Program-made: the position numbers and the translations under genes
Source: Maritimibacter sp.
GTDB lineage: Bacteria; Pseudomonadota; Alphaproteobacteria; Rhodobacterales; Rhodobacteraceae
Assembly (NCBI GenBank): GCA_002695005.1
Contig: NZNT01000020.1
Location: forward strand, 124,001-188,000
Direction of reading: 5' to 3'
Length of the DNA: 64,000 bases
The notes under the pieces: generated by a model
The model's database searches: none
The model's input: only the letters and a program-made list of their open reading frames with translations
Told to the model about the DNA's origin: nothing
In this document: piece by piece, positions 1 through 7,760 of the stretch
Layout: each line of letters starts with the position of its first letter
Position numbering within the stretch: position 1 is the first letter of the stretch

Positions 1-892
1 TGATGTAGTCCTTGAAGCGCCCCGGCACCGCACGCCACCGCTGGTGGACCGCGCCCAGAACGGAATAACAGTCCGCCTCGCTCCTGGTGATGACCCGGAA
101 CCCGTAGGTGTCGGAGAGGCGCGAGAACGACTGGTCCTTCTCCTGCATCTTGCGCCAGATCGAATAGGGCTTTTTGGCGCGGCCAAAGACCTCGGCCTCG
201 ATCCCGACGCGGTCGAGTTCCTTGATGATGTCCTTCGTGATCTTTTCGATCACGTCGCCCGATTCCTTTTGCAGGTGGACGAAGCGCCGGATGATCGACG
301 CGCGGGCATCGGGATTGAGGACGTGGAAGGCGAGGTCTTCGAGTTCCTCGCGCATCCACTGCATCCCCATCCTGCCAGCGAGCGGCGCAAAGATGTCCAT
401 CGTTTCGCGGCTTTTCTGCACCTGCTTGTCGAGCCGCATAGCGCGGATCGTGCGCATGTTGTGCAGACGGTCGGCGAGCTTGACGAGAATCACCCGCAGA
501 TCCTTGGACATTGCCATGAACAGCTTGCGGAAGTTCTCGGCCTGCTTGGTCTCGGTGGAGGAAAGCTGGAGATTGGTCAGCTTGGTGACGCCATCCACAA
601 GCTCGGCCACGTCGGCCCCGAATTGCTCGGACACCTCCTTGTAGGTCGACCCGGTGTCTTCAATCGTGTCGTGCAGAAGCGCGGTGATGATCGTGGCGTC
701 GTCGAGCTTCTGCTCGGCGAGGATATGGGCCACGGCGACCGGATGCGTGAAATACGGCTCGCCGGAGTGGCGCAGCTGGCCGTCATGCATGCGCCGCCCA
801 TATTCGAAGGCGGCGCGAATGAGGTCCGAATTGCTTTTAGGGTTGTAGGCGCGGACCTGCGCGACAAGCTCTTCGGGGTTCAGCTCGGCCAT
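1..892 (-). CDS. rel: Bifunctional (p)ppGpp synthetase/hydrolase, RelA/SpoT family (3' part beyond window)
   Basis: This enzyme makes and degrades the alarmone (p)ppGpp in the cytoplasm. The ATG is at 892 and about 297 codons are present; the rest lies beyond the left edge. The N-terminal HD hydrolase domain is visible, with a His-rich stretch around residues 35-50 (motifs RHSGEPY and THPVAVA) and an intact LLHDTIEDT motif, which argues for a hydrolase-competent Rel rather than a synthetase-only RelA. The synthetase domain begins near residue 230, and VHQRWRAVPGRFKDYI is the last sequence seen. It lies 18 bp downstream of rpoZ on the same strand. The rpoZ-rel (spoT) pairing is common in proteobacteria and supports the call. 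The TGS and ACT domains expected at the C terminus cannot be checked. Confidence 0.95.
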   Translation of the reverse strand, partial: MAELNPEELVAQVRAYNPKSNSDLIRAAFEYGRRMHDGQLRHSGEPYFTHPVAVAHILAEQKLDDATIITALLHDTIEDTGSTYKEVSEQFGADVAELVDGVTKLTNLQLSSTETKQAENFRKLFMAMSKDLRVILVKLADRLHNMRTIRAMRLDKQVQKSRETMDIFAPLAGRMGMQWMREELEDLAFHVLNPDARASIIRRFVHLQKESGDVIEKITKDIIKELDRVGIEAEVFGRAKKPYSIWRKMQEKDQSFSRLSDTYGFRVITRSEADCYSVLGAVHQRWRAVPGRFKDYI

Positions 893-910
893 GCAGGTGC
901 GGTCTCAGGG

Positions 911-1267
911 TCAGCCTTGGCCCTGGGCCTCCATGAGCGCGCGAAGAAGCTTCTCGTCGGTCATGTCGTCGTCGTCCGGCTTGTCCGGCGTCTCCTGACC
1001 CATCAGCAGCGCCATCTGGTCGTCTTCCGGCTCATCGACTTCGATCTGGGTCTGGTTCGACTCGATCATCCGTTCGGTGAGGTCGTCCGCCGTCTGCGTC
1101 TCGTCCGCGATTTCACGCAGGGCCACGACGGGGTTCTTGTCGTTGTCGCGGTCCACCGTGATCTGGCCGCCGGCAGCGATTTCGCGCGCACGATGGGCGG
1201 CAAGCATCACCAGGTCAAACCTGTTCGGGACTTTGTCAACGCAATCTTCAACCGTCACGCGGGCCAT
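911..1267 (-). CDS. rpoZ: DNA-directed RNA polymerase omega subunit
   Basis: This is the small RNA polymerase subunit that binds and stabilises beta-prime. The 118-residue product has the normal alphaproteobacterial length. It opens with the family's conserved start ([20 protein letters not shown]) followed by [12 protein letters not shown]. The acidic C-terminal tail, with its DKPDDDDM stretch, is typical of alphaproteobacterial omega. It sits between folK upstream and rel downstream on the same strand, and omega also links to the stringent response functionally. The start is unambiguous. Confidence 0.97.
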   Translation of the reverse strand: MARVTVEDCVDKVPNRFDLVMLAAHRAREIAAGGQITVDRDNDKNPVVALREIADETQTADDLTERMIESNQTQIEVDEPEDDQMALLMGQETPDKPDDDDMTDEKLLRALMEAQGQG

Positions 1268-1376
1268 AGATGGACTCCAATCAATTCGCGGATGTGAAGG
1301 GGCTATTTAGGGGCGAAACGGGCCGAACACAAGCAGATTCGCACCGTTTCTGCCCTAGTTTCTCAGGGTATTTCGG

Positions 1377-1979
1377 CTATCCGTCGGCGCTTTCGACCGG
1401 CGTGACCGCCGCGATGTCGGACGGTGGAAGGTCATCCAGCATGTCCCGGACCGTCCGGCCCGAGAGCGGATGGCGCCAGTCCGGCGCGATATCGGCCATT
1501 GGGACCAGGACAAAAGCGCGGTCCTGCATCCGGGGATGTGGCAGGATCAGCCTGTCTGGCGCGGCGGATTTCTGCCTGTCGGGCGGCAGATGGACCCATT
1601 CACGAAGCGTGGACGGGTCGGGCAGGATAGACTCGCCGATAGCGATGAGGTCCAGATCGAGCGTGCGCGATGTCCAGCGCACCTCTCTCCGGCGATCAAA
1701 ATCGGCCTCAATCTCGTGGAGGCGTGTAAGTAATGCGTTTGGTTTCAAGTCTGTAGCGAGTGCCACCACGGCATTCACCACGTCCGGTTCCGAGCCGGCC
1801 GGCACGAAAGGAGACACAAAGAAGCGACTGGTTCGCACGATCTTGACTGGGCCGTCGTCGAGCGACTTCAGCGCGGCCCGCAGCGTTTCGACCGGCCCCC
1901 CGGCATGTGACGTTGCGTTGCTTCCGAGGCAAACCAGCGCATTATCCCGGCGTAACCCCTCGCCATATGGTTGCGTCAT
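1377..1979 (-). CDS. folK: 2-amino-4-hydroxy-6-hydroxymethyldihydropteridine diphosphokinase
   Basis: HPPK transfers pyrophosphate from ATP to 6-hydroxymethyl-7,8-dihydropterin in folate synthesis. The 200-residue product has the N-terminal LGSN motif near residue 17, a central FFVSPFVPAGSEPDVVNAV stretch, and the diagnostic magnesium/ATP signature RTLDLDLI in the second half. The frame can be extended upstream to a TTG at 1988, but the ATG at 1979 is preferred because that extension adds only three residues and uses a rare start codon. It is divergent from the NYN gene at 2077 and runs toward rpoZ. folP and folB are not adjacent here. Confidence 0.93.
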   Translation of the reverse strand: MTQPYGEGLRRDNALVCLGSNATSHAGGPVETLRAALKSLDDGPVKIVRTSRFFVSPFVPAGSEPDVVNAVVALATDLKPNALLTRLHEIEADFDRRREVRWTSRTLDLDLIAIGESILPDPSTLREWVHLPPDRQKSAAPDRLILPHPRMQDRAFVLVPMADIAPDWRHPLSGRTVRDMLDDLPPSDIAAVTPVESADG

Positions 1980-2076
1980 CCCACCCAATCCCTATGTTGT
2001 CGCGAATTCGCCGCTGCCTATTTTTTCCCTTACCACTCACGGCGCAGGCGGCGAACAGAATTCGGAAGGATCAATA

Positions 2077-2652
2077 ATGTTCTACAAGGATGAGCGCTTG
2101 GCGCTCTTCATTGATGGTTCGAATCTCTATGCAGCGGCGAAGTCGCTCGGATTCGACATCGACTACAAGCTTCTGCGGCAGGAATTCATGCGCCGGGGCA
2201 AACTTCTGCGCGCGTTCTACTATACCGCGCTTCTCGAAAACGACGACTACTCGCCGATCCGGCCGCTGGTGGACTGGCTCCACTACAACGGCTTCACGAT
2301 GGTGACCAAGCCCGCCAAGGAGTTCACCGACTCGATGGGCCGGCGTAAAGTGAAGGGCAACATGGATATCGAACTGACCGTCGATGCCATGGAGATCGCC
2401 CCTCATGTCGACCACATCGTGCTGTTCTCCGGCGACGGCGATTTCCGCCCGCTCGTCGAGGGGCTTCAGCGCAAAGGCGTCCGGGTGTCGGTGGTGTCCA
2501 CCATCCGCAGCCAGCCGCCGATGATCGCTGACGAACTTCGTCGCCAGGCGGACAATTTCATCGAGTTGGATGAGCTGAAGGAAGTCATCGGACGTCCGCC
2601 CCGCGAACCACGCGAGGAACGCAGCTATTCCGAGGAAGACGCGGACGCCTGA
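2077..2652 (+). CDS. NYN (LabA-like PIN-fold) domain protein
   Basis: This is a predicted RNA-processing nuclease-fold protein of 191 residues. The NYN domain covers nearly the whole chain. It shows the N-terminal acidic motif FIDGSNLY (residues 10-17), a central NMDIELTVDAM, and the SGDGDFRPLVEGLQRKGVRV block, which together supply the acidic metal-binding residues of the PIN-like fold. The C-terminal 20 residues are charged and probably disordered. The ATG at 2077 was chosen over longer in-frame extensions because it follows a good ribosome site (GGAAGGA at 2064-2070) and the homology starts there. Close relatives are ubiquitous in alphaproteobacteria; the substrate is not known from sequence. 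Confidence 0.88.
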   Translation: MFYKDERLALFIDGSNLYAAAKSLGFDIDYKLLRQEFMRRGKLLRAFYYTALLENDDYSPIRPLVDWLHYNGFTMVTKPAKEFTDSMGRRKVKGNMDIELTVDAMEIAPHVDHIVLFSGDGDFRPLVEGLQRKGVRVSVVSTIRSQPPMIADELRRQADNFIELDELKEVIGRPPREPREERSYSEEDADA

Positions 2653-2680
2653 TCCGCTCGTCCCAGGACTGACATCGGAG

Positions 2681-2711
2681 AACGCCCGGTCGTGCTGGAC
2701 CGGGCGTTTTT
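2681..2711 (+). terminator. Rho-independent terminator after the NYN gene
   Basis: An 11-bp GC-rich stem (AACGCCCGGTC at 2681-2691 with GACCGGGCGTT at 2698-2708) and a 6-nt loop run into a T tract. It lies 28 bp after the NYN stop. Confidence 0.88.
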
Positions 2712-2910
2712 CGTTCGGCGACCCGACGGCACAAGGGCCGGGGATACCAGCGCGAGCCCCCCGCCTGGAACCACCGTGCGCAGGATGTTGAAGACCTGCT
2801 GACAAGGGGCGTAGCTCTCCCGGAACGCCGCAATGGCTCACGGCATCGCGCCCGCGGGCCTCTGGACGTGCCGCGCCCACGTCATTAGGTGTGCCTCAAG
2901 GAGCTTCTGA

Positions 2911-3861
2911 ATGACAAAACCGCCCCTCACCCTCATCCTCGCTGCCCCGCGCGGCTTCTGCGCCGGCGTCGACCGCGCTATCAAGATCGTCGAAATGGCG
3001 ATCGAGAAATGGGGTGCGCCGATCTATGTCCGGCATGAGATCGTGCATAACAAGTTCGTCGTGGACAGTCTGCGCGAGAAGGGTGCGGTGTTCGTCGAGG
3101 AGCTTGAGGACGCGCCGACCGACCGCCCGGTGATCTTTTCGGCGCATGGTGTTGCCAAGGCCGTGCCGGAAGAGGCCGAGCGGCGGCAGATGGTTTATGT
3201 CGATGCGACCTGCCCCCTGGTGTCCAAGGTGCATATCGAGGCCGAGAGGCACCACGCCAACGGGCTCCAGATGGTCATGATCGGCCATGCCGGGCACCCG
3301 GAAACCATCGGCACGATGGGGCAGCTTCCTGACGGTGAAGTTTTATTGGTCGAGACCGAGGCGGATGTTGCGACGCTTGCGCCGCGCGATCCGGATCGGC
3401 TTGCCTTCATCACCCAGACCACGCTGTCCGTCGATGACACAGCGGGCATCGTGAATGCGCTGAGGGCGCGGTTCCCGGCCATCATCGGGCCGCACAAGGA
3501 AGACATCTGTTACGCGACGACGAACCGGCAGGAGGCGGTGAAGGCCATTGCTCCGCGTGCGGACGCCTTGTTGGTGATCGGTGCGCCGAATTCCTCAAAC
3601 TCCCGCAGGCTGGTGGAAGTCGCGCGCTCACGCGGCTGCGACTACGCGCAGCTTGTCGGCCGGGCGGATGAGATCGACTGGCGCGCGCTCGAGGGCGTCC
3701 GCTCCATCGGCCTGACAGCGGGCGCGAGCGCCCCCGAAGTGCTGGTGGACGAGGTGATCGAGGCCTTCCGCGACCGTTACGAGGTGACGGTGGAGACCGT
3801 CGAAACCGCGACCGAAAATGTCGAGTTCAAGGTGCCGCGCGTGCTGCGCGAACCTGCTTGA
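2911..3861 (+). CDS. ispH: 4-hydroxy-3-methylbut-2-enyl diphosphate reductase
   Basis: IspH (LytB) is the last enzyme of the MEP isoprenoid pathway. It reduces HMBPP to IPP and DMAPP with a [4Fe-4S] cluster. The three cluster cysteines are visible at Cys17 ([10 protein letters not shown]), Cys101 ([11 protein letters not shown]) and Cys200 ([10 protein letters not shown]). The histidines and substrate-site residues FSAHGV and GHAGHPET are also present. The length of 316 residues is normal. The start is supported by AAGGAG at 2899-2904. It heads a plus-strand group with the LysE, DUF3429, methyltransferase and rnhA genes; ispH followed within a few genes by rnhA is a familiar alphaproteobacterial neighbourhood. 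Confidence 0.97.
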   Translation: MTKPPLTLILAAPRGFCAGVDRAIKIVEMAIEKWGAPIYVRHEIVHNKFVVDSLREKGAVFVEELEDAPTDRPVIFSAHGVAKAVPEEAERRQMVYVDATCPLVSKVHIEAERHHANGLQMVMIGHAGHPETIGTMGQLPDGEVLLVETEADVATLAPRDPDRLAFITQTTLSVDDTAGIVNALRARFPAIIGPHKEDICYATTNRQEAVKAIAPRADALLVIGAPNSSNSRRLVEVARSRGCDYAQLVGRADEIDWRALEGVRSIGLTAGASAPEVLVDEVIEAFRDRYEVTVETVETATENVEFKVPRVLREPA

Positions 3862-3920
3862 CCGCCGGGGCCATCGCGGGTGCGAAGTGACATGATTGCC
3901 GAACCCGCGAGGAGTCCCCG

Positions 3921-4535
3921 ATGATATCCGCCCAATTCCTGCTGACCGCGCTTGTCGTGGTCGTCATTCCCGGCACCGGGGTCGTCTACACGCTGGCCGT
4001 CGGTCTTGGCCGGGGGCGGCGCGCGGCGCTTTGGGCCGCGCTGGGCTGCACGGTCGGGATCGTCCCGCACCTCGCTGCCGCAACGCTGGGTCTTGCCGCT
4101 GTGCTGCATACCTCGGCAGTCCTGTTCAACGTGGTGAAGTTCGCGGGCGTCGCATACCTTCTGTGGCTGGCGTGGCAGACGCTGCGCTCTGGCGGCACGC
4201 TTGCCGTGAGCCGCGAGACGACCGGGGACCCGGGCCGCCGGATCGCCACGCGCGGCGCACTCATCAATATCCTGAACCCCAAGCTCTCGGTCTTTTTCCT
4301 CGCTCTCCTGCCGCCGTTCCTGTCGGGCGATCCGGCGGCCGCGACTGGCGAGATGATCACCCTCGGCCTCGTGTTCATGGCGCTGACTTTCATCGTCTTC
4401 GCCCTTTACGGTGCTTTCGCGGCCAAGGCGCGCGACGGCTTACTCGCCTCCGAGCGCGCGATGCGGTGGCTGAACCGCTCGTTCGCCGGGATCTTCGCGC
4501 TGCTCGCGGGCCGACTCGCGCTGGAGCGCGCATGA
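3921..4535 (+). CDS. LysE/RhtB family amino-acid exporter
   Basis: This is an integral inner-membrane protein of 204 residues, the usual size of the LysE/RhtB superfamily, with about six hydrophobic segments. The N-terminal IPGTGVVYTLAVGLGRGRRAAL block carries the family's Gly/Pro-rich motif. The mid-protein LINILNPKLSVFFLALLPPF is the conserved NPK motif seen in RhtB-type exporters. The exported substrate (homoserine, threonine, lysine or other) cannot be deduced. The ATG follows GAGGAG. Its stop overlaps the next start by 4 bp (ATGA), indicating translational coupling to the DUF3429 gene. Confidence 0.9.
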   Translation: MISAQFLLTALVVVVIPGTGVVYTLAVGLGRGRRAALWAALGCTVGIVPHLAAATLGLAAVLHTSAVLFNVVKFAGVAYLLWLAWQTLRSGGTLAVSRETTGDPGRRIATRGALINILNPKLSVFFLALLPPFLSGDPAAATGEMITLGLVFMALTFIVFALYGAFAAKARDGLLASERAMRWLNRSFAGIFALLAGRLALERA

Positions 4536-4960
4536 GTCTGATCCCGCGCGTCCCGCTGCTGCTCGGCCTTGCCGGGCTTATCCCTTTCGTCTGGGGACTG
4601 GTCACGAGTTTCGTCGCCGTTCCGGCCCTGTCAGATTACTTCGTGGGTTTCGGTGTGCTCGCGGATTACGGGATGATCATCCTCGCCTTCATGTCCGGCG
4701 TCATCTGGGGTTTCGCAACCCGCGCGACGGGTCGACAGGCGACCACGTTTTATGTGATCTCCGTGATCCCCGCACTCTGGGCGTTCTTCTTCGCCTTCGG
4801 CGAAAACACCCTTCTGACACTGGCGGCCGGGTTTCTGTTCATCCTGCCGGTCGACATCGCGGCGGCGCGCGCGCGGCTGGCGCCGGACTGGTGGCCGCGC
4901 CTGCGGTTGCTTCTCACGGCCGTCGTCGTCCCGTGCCTCGTCATCGGCCATTTCGCATGA
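4532..4960 (+). CDS. DUF3429-type small inner-membrane protein
   Basis: The 142-residue protein is mostly hydrophobic. It has about four membrane segments, starting at residues 6-25 (LLLGLAGLIPFVWGL) with others near 42-60, 70-90 and 95-115. The pattern LADYGMIILAFMSGVIWGFA is characteristic of DUF3429 proteins, whose function is unknown. It overlaps LysE upstream and the methyltransferase downstream by 4 bp on each side, so the three are very likely co-translated. The family assignment comes from recognising the motif rather than from a search. Confidence 0.75.
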   Translation: MSLIPRVPLLLGLAGLIPFVWGLVTSFVAVPALSDYFVGFGVLADYGMIILAFMSGVIWGFATRATGRQATTFYVISVIPALWAFFFAFGENTLLTLAAGFLFILPVDIAAARARLAPDWWPRLRLLLTAVVVPCLVIGHFA

Positions 4961-5544
4961 GCGTGGACCGTGAGACCATCGCGGTCTACGACGCCCGGGC
5001 GCAGGACTATGCGGACATGGTGGCAGGCGTCGAGCATCCGGGGCTGGATGCCTTTCTGGCCGCGCTGCCGAAGAGGGCGGAGGTGCTCGACCTCGGCTGT
5101 GGCACCGGGGCGATGTCGCGTCGGATGATGGATGCGGGGTTACGGGTCGATGCGACCGATGCCTCCGCCGCGATGGTGGAACTGGCGCGCCAACGCGACG
5201 TGCCTGCCCGGCAGGCAGTGTTCGCCGACCTTGACGCGAACGGGGTTTACGACGGGGTCTGGGCCAACTTCTCGCTCCTCCATGCACCGCGCGCCGACTT
5301 CCCCGGTCACCTCGCTCAGGTCCATCGGGCGTTGAAACCCGGCGGGCATTTTCATATCGGGGTGAAGCTTGGGACCGGCGAGAAACGCGACGGGATCGGG
5401 AGGTTCTACACCTACTATGCCGAGGACGAGTTGGACGACTATTTGAACACGGCGGGATTCACGCCGATCACCCGAAAGAAAGGCGAGGGGCGTGGCCTCG
5501 ATGGGACGAAAGCCCCGTGGATCTGGGTGTTGTCGCATGGTTGA
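4957..5544 (+). CDS. Class I SAM-dependent methyltransferase
   Basis: This is a 195-residue Rossmann-fold methyltransferase. Motif I is [15 protein letters not shown] (residues 47-61), motif II contains DATDAS, and motif IV/post-motif is FSLLHAPR followed by [13 protein letters not shown]. That is a full minimal SAM-binding domain with little accessory sequence, so the methyl acceptor cannot be predicted. The ATG overlaps the DUF3429 stop by 4 bp, and the 3' end overlaps the rnhA start by 8 bp. Chain position between a membrane protein and rnhA gives no clear pathway link. Confidence 0.88.
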   Translation: MSVDRETIAVYDARAQDYADMVAGVEHPGLDAFLAALPKRAEVLDLGCGTGAMSRRMMDAGLRVDATDASAAMVELARQRDVPARQAVFADLDANGVYDGVWANFSLLHAPRADFPGHLAQVHRALKPGGHFHIGVKLGTGEKRDGIGRFYTYYAEDELDDYLNTAGFTPITRKKGEGRGLDGTKAPWIWVLSHG

Positions 5545-5986
5545 ACTTGTCGCGCACACGGATGGTGCCTGCTCCGGCAATCCCGGCCCCGGCGGCTGGG
5601 GTGTTCTTCTTCAGGCCAAGGATGGCGAACGGGTCGTGAAGGAACGCAACCTGTCGGGGGGCGAGGCCGCGACGACCAACAACCGGATGGAGCTGATGGC
5701 CGCGATCATGGCGTTGGAAACGCTCGAGCGGCCCTCGGACCTGACGATCGTGACGGACAGCCAGTATGTGAAGAACGGCGTCACCACCTGGATTCATGGG
5801 TGGAAGCGCAACGGCTGGAAGACCGCCGCGAAGAAGCCCGTCAAAAACGCGGAGCTATGGCAGCGGCTCGACGAGGCGCAGGCGCGTCACCAGGTCGAGT
5901 GGAAATGGATCAAGGGCCATGCGGGCCATGCCGAGAACGAAAAGGCCGACGAACTGGCGCGCGAGGGGATGGCGCCGTTCAAATAG
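5537..5986 (+). CDS. rnhA: Ribonuclease HI
   Basis: RNase HI cuts the RNA strand of RNA-DNA hybrids (R-loops, Okazaki primers). The 149-residue protein has all four catalytic carboxylates: Asp9 ([11 protein letters not shown]), Glu52 (NNRMELMA), Asp74 (VTDSQYV) and Asp138 (EKADELA), with the assisting His128 in KGHAGH. The basic [12 protein letters not shown] handle loop, typical of E. coli-type RNase HI, is present. The start lies inside the 3' end of the upstream methyltransferase gene. The stop abuts that of the convergent small membrane gene (stop at 5987). Confidence 0.96.
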   Translation: MVELVAHTDGACSGNPGPGGWGVLLQAKDGERVVKERNLSGGEAATTNNRMELMAAIMALETLERPSDLTIVTDSQYVKNGVTTWIHGWKRNGWKTAAKKPVKNAELWQRLDEAQARHQVEWKWIKGHAGHAENEKADELAREGMAPFK

Positions 5987-6223
5987 TCACTTCCTGACGT
6001 AGGTCTGCCAGAACCAGATCAGGAACGCAGCCCCCACGACGGCACCGAGAAAGCCGAAGGCGACGCTCCCCACACTCACGATGATGCGCAGCACGAGCCC
6101 GCCGATGAGCGCGCCGATCACGCCGATGGCGACCGTGGTCAGGATGTCGGTTTCGACCTTCATGAGCCGGGTCGCCACGAAACCTGCGGCCGCGCCAACG
6201 ATGATGATGAAGATGACGTTCAT
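5987..6223 (-). CDS. GlsB/YeaQ/YmgE-like small membrane protein
   Basis: This is a 78-residue, three-segment, glycine-rich membrane protein: an N-terminal MNVIFIIIVGAAAGFVATRLM segment, a central ILTTVAIGVIGALIGGLVL segment, and a C-terminal FGFLGAVVGAAFLIWFW. The spaced glycines match the transglycosylase-associated/GlsB-YeaQ-YmgE family, often linked to envelope stress. The start at 6223 is chosen because a strong GGAGGT sits just upstream (6225-6230). The longer reading begins with Arg/Pro-rich sequence unlike the family. The gene is convergent with rnhA. Confidence 0.7.
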   Translation of the reverse strand: MNVIFIIIVGAAAGFVATRLMKVETDILTTVAIGVIGALIGGLVLRIIVSVGSVAFGFLGAVVGAAFLIWFWQTYVRK

Positions 6224-6263
6224 ACCTCCAATATGAGGCATGAACGCAGCTTCACAAGCTCTG

Positions 6264-7265
6264 TCAGGCGGATTTCGCGACCGGCGCGGCCCGGTCGCGG
6301 CCATGCGGGGCGTCCCAGTCGATGGTCGGCCCGACCGGGATGATCCGATGCGGGTTCACGCTTTCATGGCTGTAGTGGTAGTGGCGGATGTAGTGGTCGG
6401 GGTGAACCGTGTTCGCGACACCGGGCCACTGGTAAAGCTCGCGGGAATAGGCCCAGAGGTTCGGGAAGTCGACCAGCCGGTTCCGGTTGCACTTGAAGTG
6501 GCCGTGATAGACCGGATCGAAGCGCAGAAGGGTGGGCAGGAGCCGCCAGTCCGCTTCGGTCACCCGGTCGCCGGTCAGATAGCGCTGCCGCGACAGGATG
6601 TCCTCGAGCCAGTCCATCGAGTCGAACAGCGCACCCACGGCCTCGTCATAGGCGTCCTGCGACGTGGCGAAACCGGACTTGTAGACGCCGTTGTTCACCG
6701 TGTCATAGACGCGGGCGTTCACGGTTTCGATCTCGTCATGGAGGTCTGCGGGATAGAAATCCTGCGTGTCCCCGGTGAGATCGTTGAAGGCCGAGTTGAA
6801 CATCCGGATGATCTCGGCGCTTTCGTTGGATACGATGGCGTTCGTCTTCTTGTCCCACAGGATCGGCACCGTGACGCGGCCCGAAATGGTCGGGTCGGCC
6901 TCCGTGTAGATGTCACGCAGGAACGGTTTGCCCATAAGCGTGTCCCCCGTGGCGCCGACGAAATCCGTGTCGAAGGTCCAGCCGTCGTCGAGCATGTCAG
7001 GATGCACGACCGAAACGTCGATGTGATCCACAAGGCCCTTCAGCGTGCGGAAGATCAGGGTGCGGTGGGCCCACGGGCAGGCGTAGGAGACATAGAGGTG
7101 ATAGCGACCCGATTCGGCTTTGAATCCGGCATCGCCGGTCGGACCGGCGGATCCATCCGGCGTGATCCAGTTTCTGAACTTCGTTTCGCTGCGCACGAAC
7201 TTGCCGCCATGCGCCTTGGTGTCATACCAACCGGTGTTCCATTCGCCGTTCTCGAGATAGCCCAT
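6264..7265 (-). CDS. yqjG: Glutathionyl-hydroquinone reductase (YqjG/PcpF type)
   Basis: This enzyme reduces glutathionyl-hydroquinones to hydroquinones with glutathione (Xi-class GST). The 333-residue product has the class signature SYACPWAHR with catalytic Cys63 in the thioredoxin-like N-terminal domain, VPILWDKKTNAIVSNESAEI as the GSH-binding block, and an all-helical C-terminal domain containing WLEDILSRQRYLTGD and ADWRLLPTLLRFD. The length matches the family. The start MGYLENGEW at 7265 is preferred over an in-frame ATG five codons upstream because the family begins there. It is divergent from the cobalamin operon and probably has its own promoter. Confidence 0.93.
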   Translation of the reverse strand: MGYLENGEWNTGWYDTKAHGGKFVRSETKFRNWITPDGSAGPTGDAGFKAESGRYHLYVSYACPWAHRTLIFRTLKGLVDHIDVSVVHPDMLDDGWTFDTDFVGATGDTLMGKPFLRDIYTEADPTISGRVTVPILWDKKTNAIVSNESAEIIRMFNSAFNDLTGDTQDFYPADLHDEIETVNARVYDTVNNGVYKSGFATSQDAYDEAVGALFDSMDWLEDILSRQRYLTGDRVTEADWRLLPTLLRFDPVYHGHFKCNRNRLVDFPNLWAYSRELYQWPGVANTVHPDHYIRHYHYSHESVNPHRIIPVGPTIDWDAPHGRDRAAPVAKSA

Positions 7266-7417
7266 CGTGCGTCTCCTCATGTTTGCTTGGCCACTTACAT
7301 AGGGAAACGATCATCTGTGCGATACGGTTCAATCGGCGCAAGCTTCGTGCGCTCCTGCACATACGACGCTTTCGATTGAGCGGGTGTCGCCTTTCCTGTA
7401 GTGACTCCCGCGACGAT

Positions 7418-7517
7418 GCCCCAAGAGGGGCCGGAGAGGTGACTGCCGAATGATCGACCCAGACCGGGGATCAGGGCGCGGTGTCGTCGGTCGATGACGC
7501 ATGGCCTCTCCGCGCCC
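7418..7517 (+). promoter_or_regulatory. Structured 5' leader of the cobalamin operon (candidate RNA switch)
   Basis: The 275-bp gap before the operon (7266-7540) contains a long-range helix. GGGC-CGGAGAGG (7428-7439) pairs with CCTCTCCG-c-GCCC (7505-7517), giving 12 bp with a single bulged C. It encloses two hairpins: TGATC.CCC/GGG.GATCA (7451-7473, 2-nt bulge) and GTGTCGTC/GATGACGC (7481-7500, two G-U pairs, GGTC loop). The result is a three-way junction. An alternative hairpin, GCCCC-AAGA-GGGGC (7418-7431), shares 7428-7431 and would compete with the closing helix. The helix ends 10 nt before the AAAGGA ribosome site of the first gene. It does not show the conserved B12-box of the cobalamin riboswitch. 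The pairing is seen in the sequence; a regulatory role is inferred. Confidence 0.45.
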
Positions 7518-7540
7518 GGACGCTGCAAAGGACCATGCCG

Positions 7541-7759
7541 ATGACCCGCCTTCTCGCTTTCTTCGCTTTCCTGCCCGGCATGGCGCTGGCCCATCCGGGC
7601 CATCTTGCCGACGTGGCCGGGCACGACCACCTCGTCGCCGGTGTCGCGATCGGTGTGGCCATCGGCGTTGCCGTCTGGGGTGCGCTGCGCGGCCGAAAGG
7701 ACGAAGAGGTCTCGGACGAGACCGATGAGGCCGCCGATTCCGAAACGCAGGAGGCCTGA
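7541..7759 (+). CDS. DUF6732-like small secreted/membrane protein of the cobalamin locus
   Basis: The 72-residue protein has a signal-type N terminus (MTRLLAFFAFLPGMALA, likely cleaved before HPGHL) and a His-containing segment (HPGHLADVAGHDH) that could bind metal. One membrane helix follows (LVAGVAIGVAIGVAVWGAL), then a charged acidic tail. It matches the small protein that precedes cbiX in many Rhodobacterales. ATG 7541 is chosen because AAAGGA lies 8 bp upstream; ATG 7535 and an in-frame GTG at 7481 are less likely. It is separated from cbiX by 1 bp. A role in cobalt handling is inferred only from the histidines and the context. Confidence 0.7.
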   Translation: MTRLLAFFAFLPGMALAHPGHLADVAGHDHLVAGVAIGVAIGVAVWGALRGRKDEEVSDETDEAADSETQEA

Positions 7760-7760
7760 G

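Noticed and set aside
44-1297. 417-codon plus-strand ORF at the left edge
   Set aside because: It lies antisense to rel and rpoZ, which have clear motifs.
7320-7540. Canonical cobalamin riboswitch
   Set aside because: The leader has fragments such as CTCCCGCGAC and GCCGGAGAGG that resemble parts of the family. However, the contiguous B12-box and the CCACTG core are not present in the correct order, so only an unclassified structured leader is claimed.
7481-7540. N-terminal extension of the DUF6732-like gene from GTG 7481
   Set aside because: The frame is open, but the extension would precede a clear signal-peptide start (MTRLLAFF) and lacks a ribosome site. It also overlaps the predicted leader helix.
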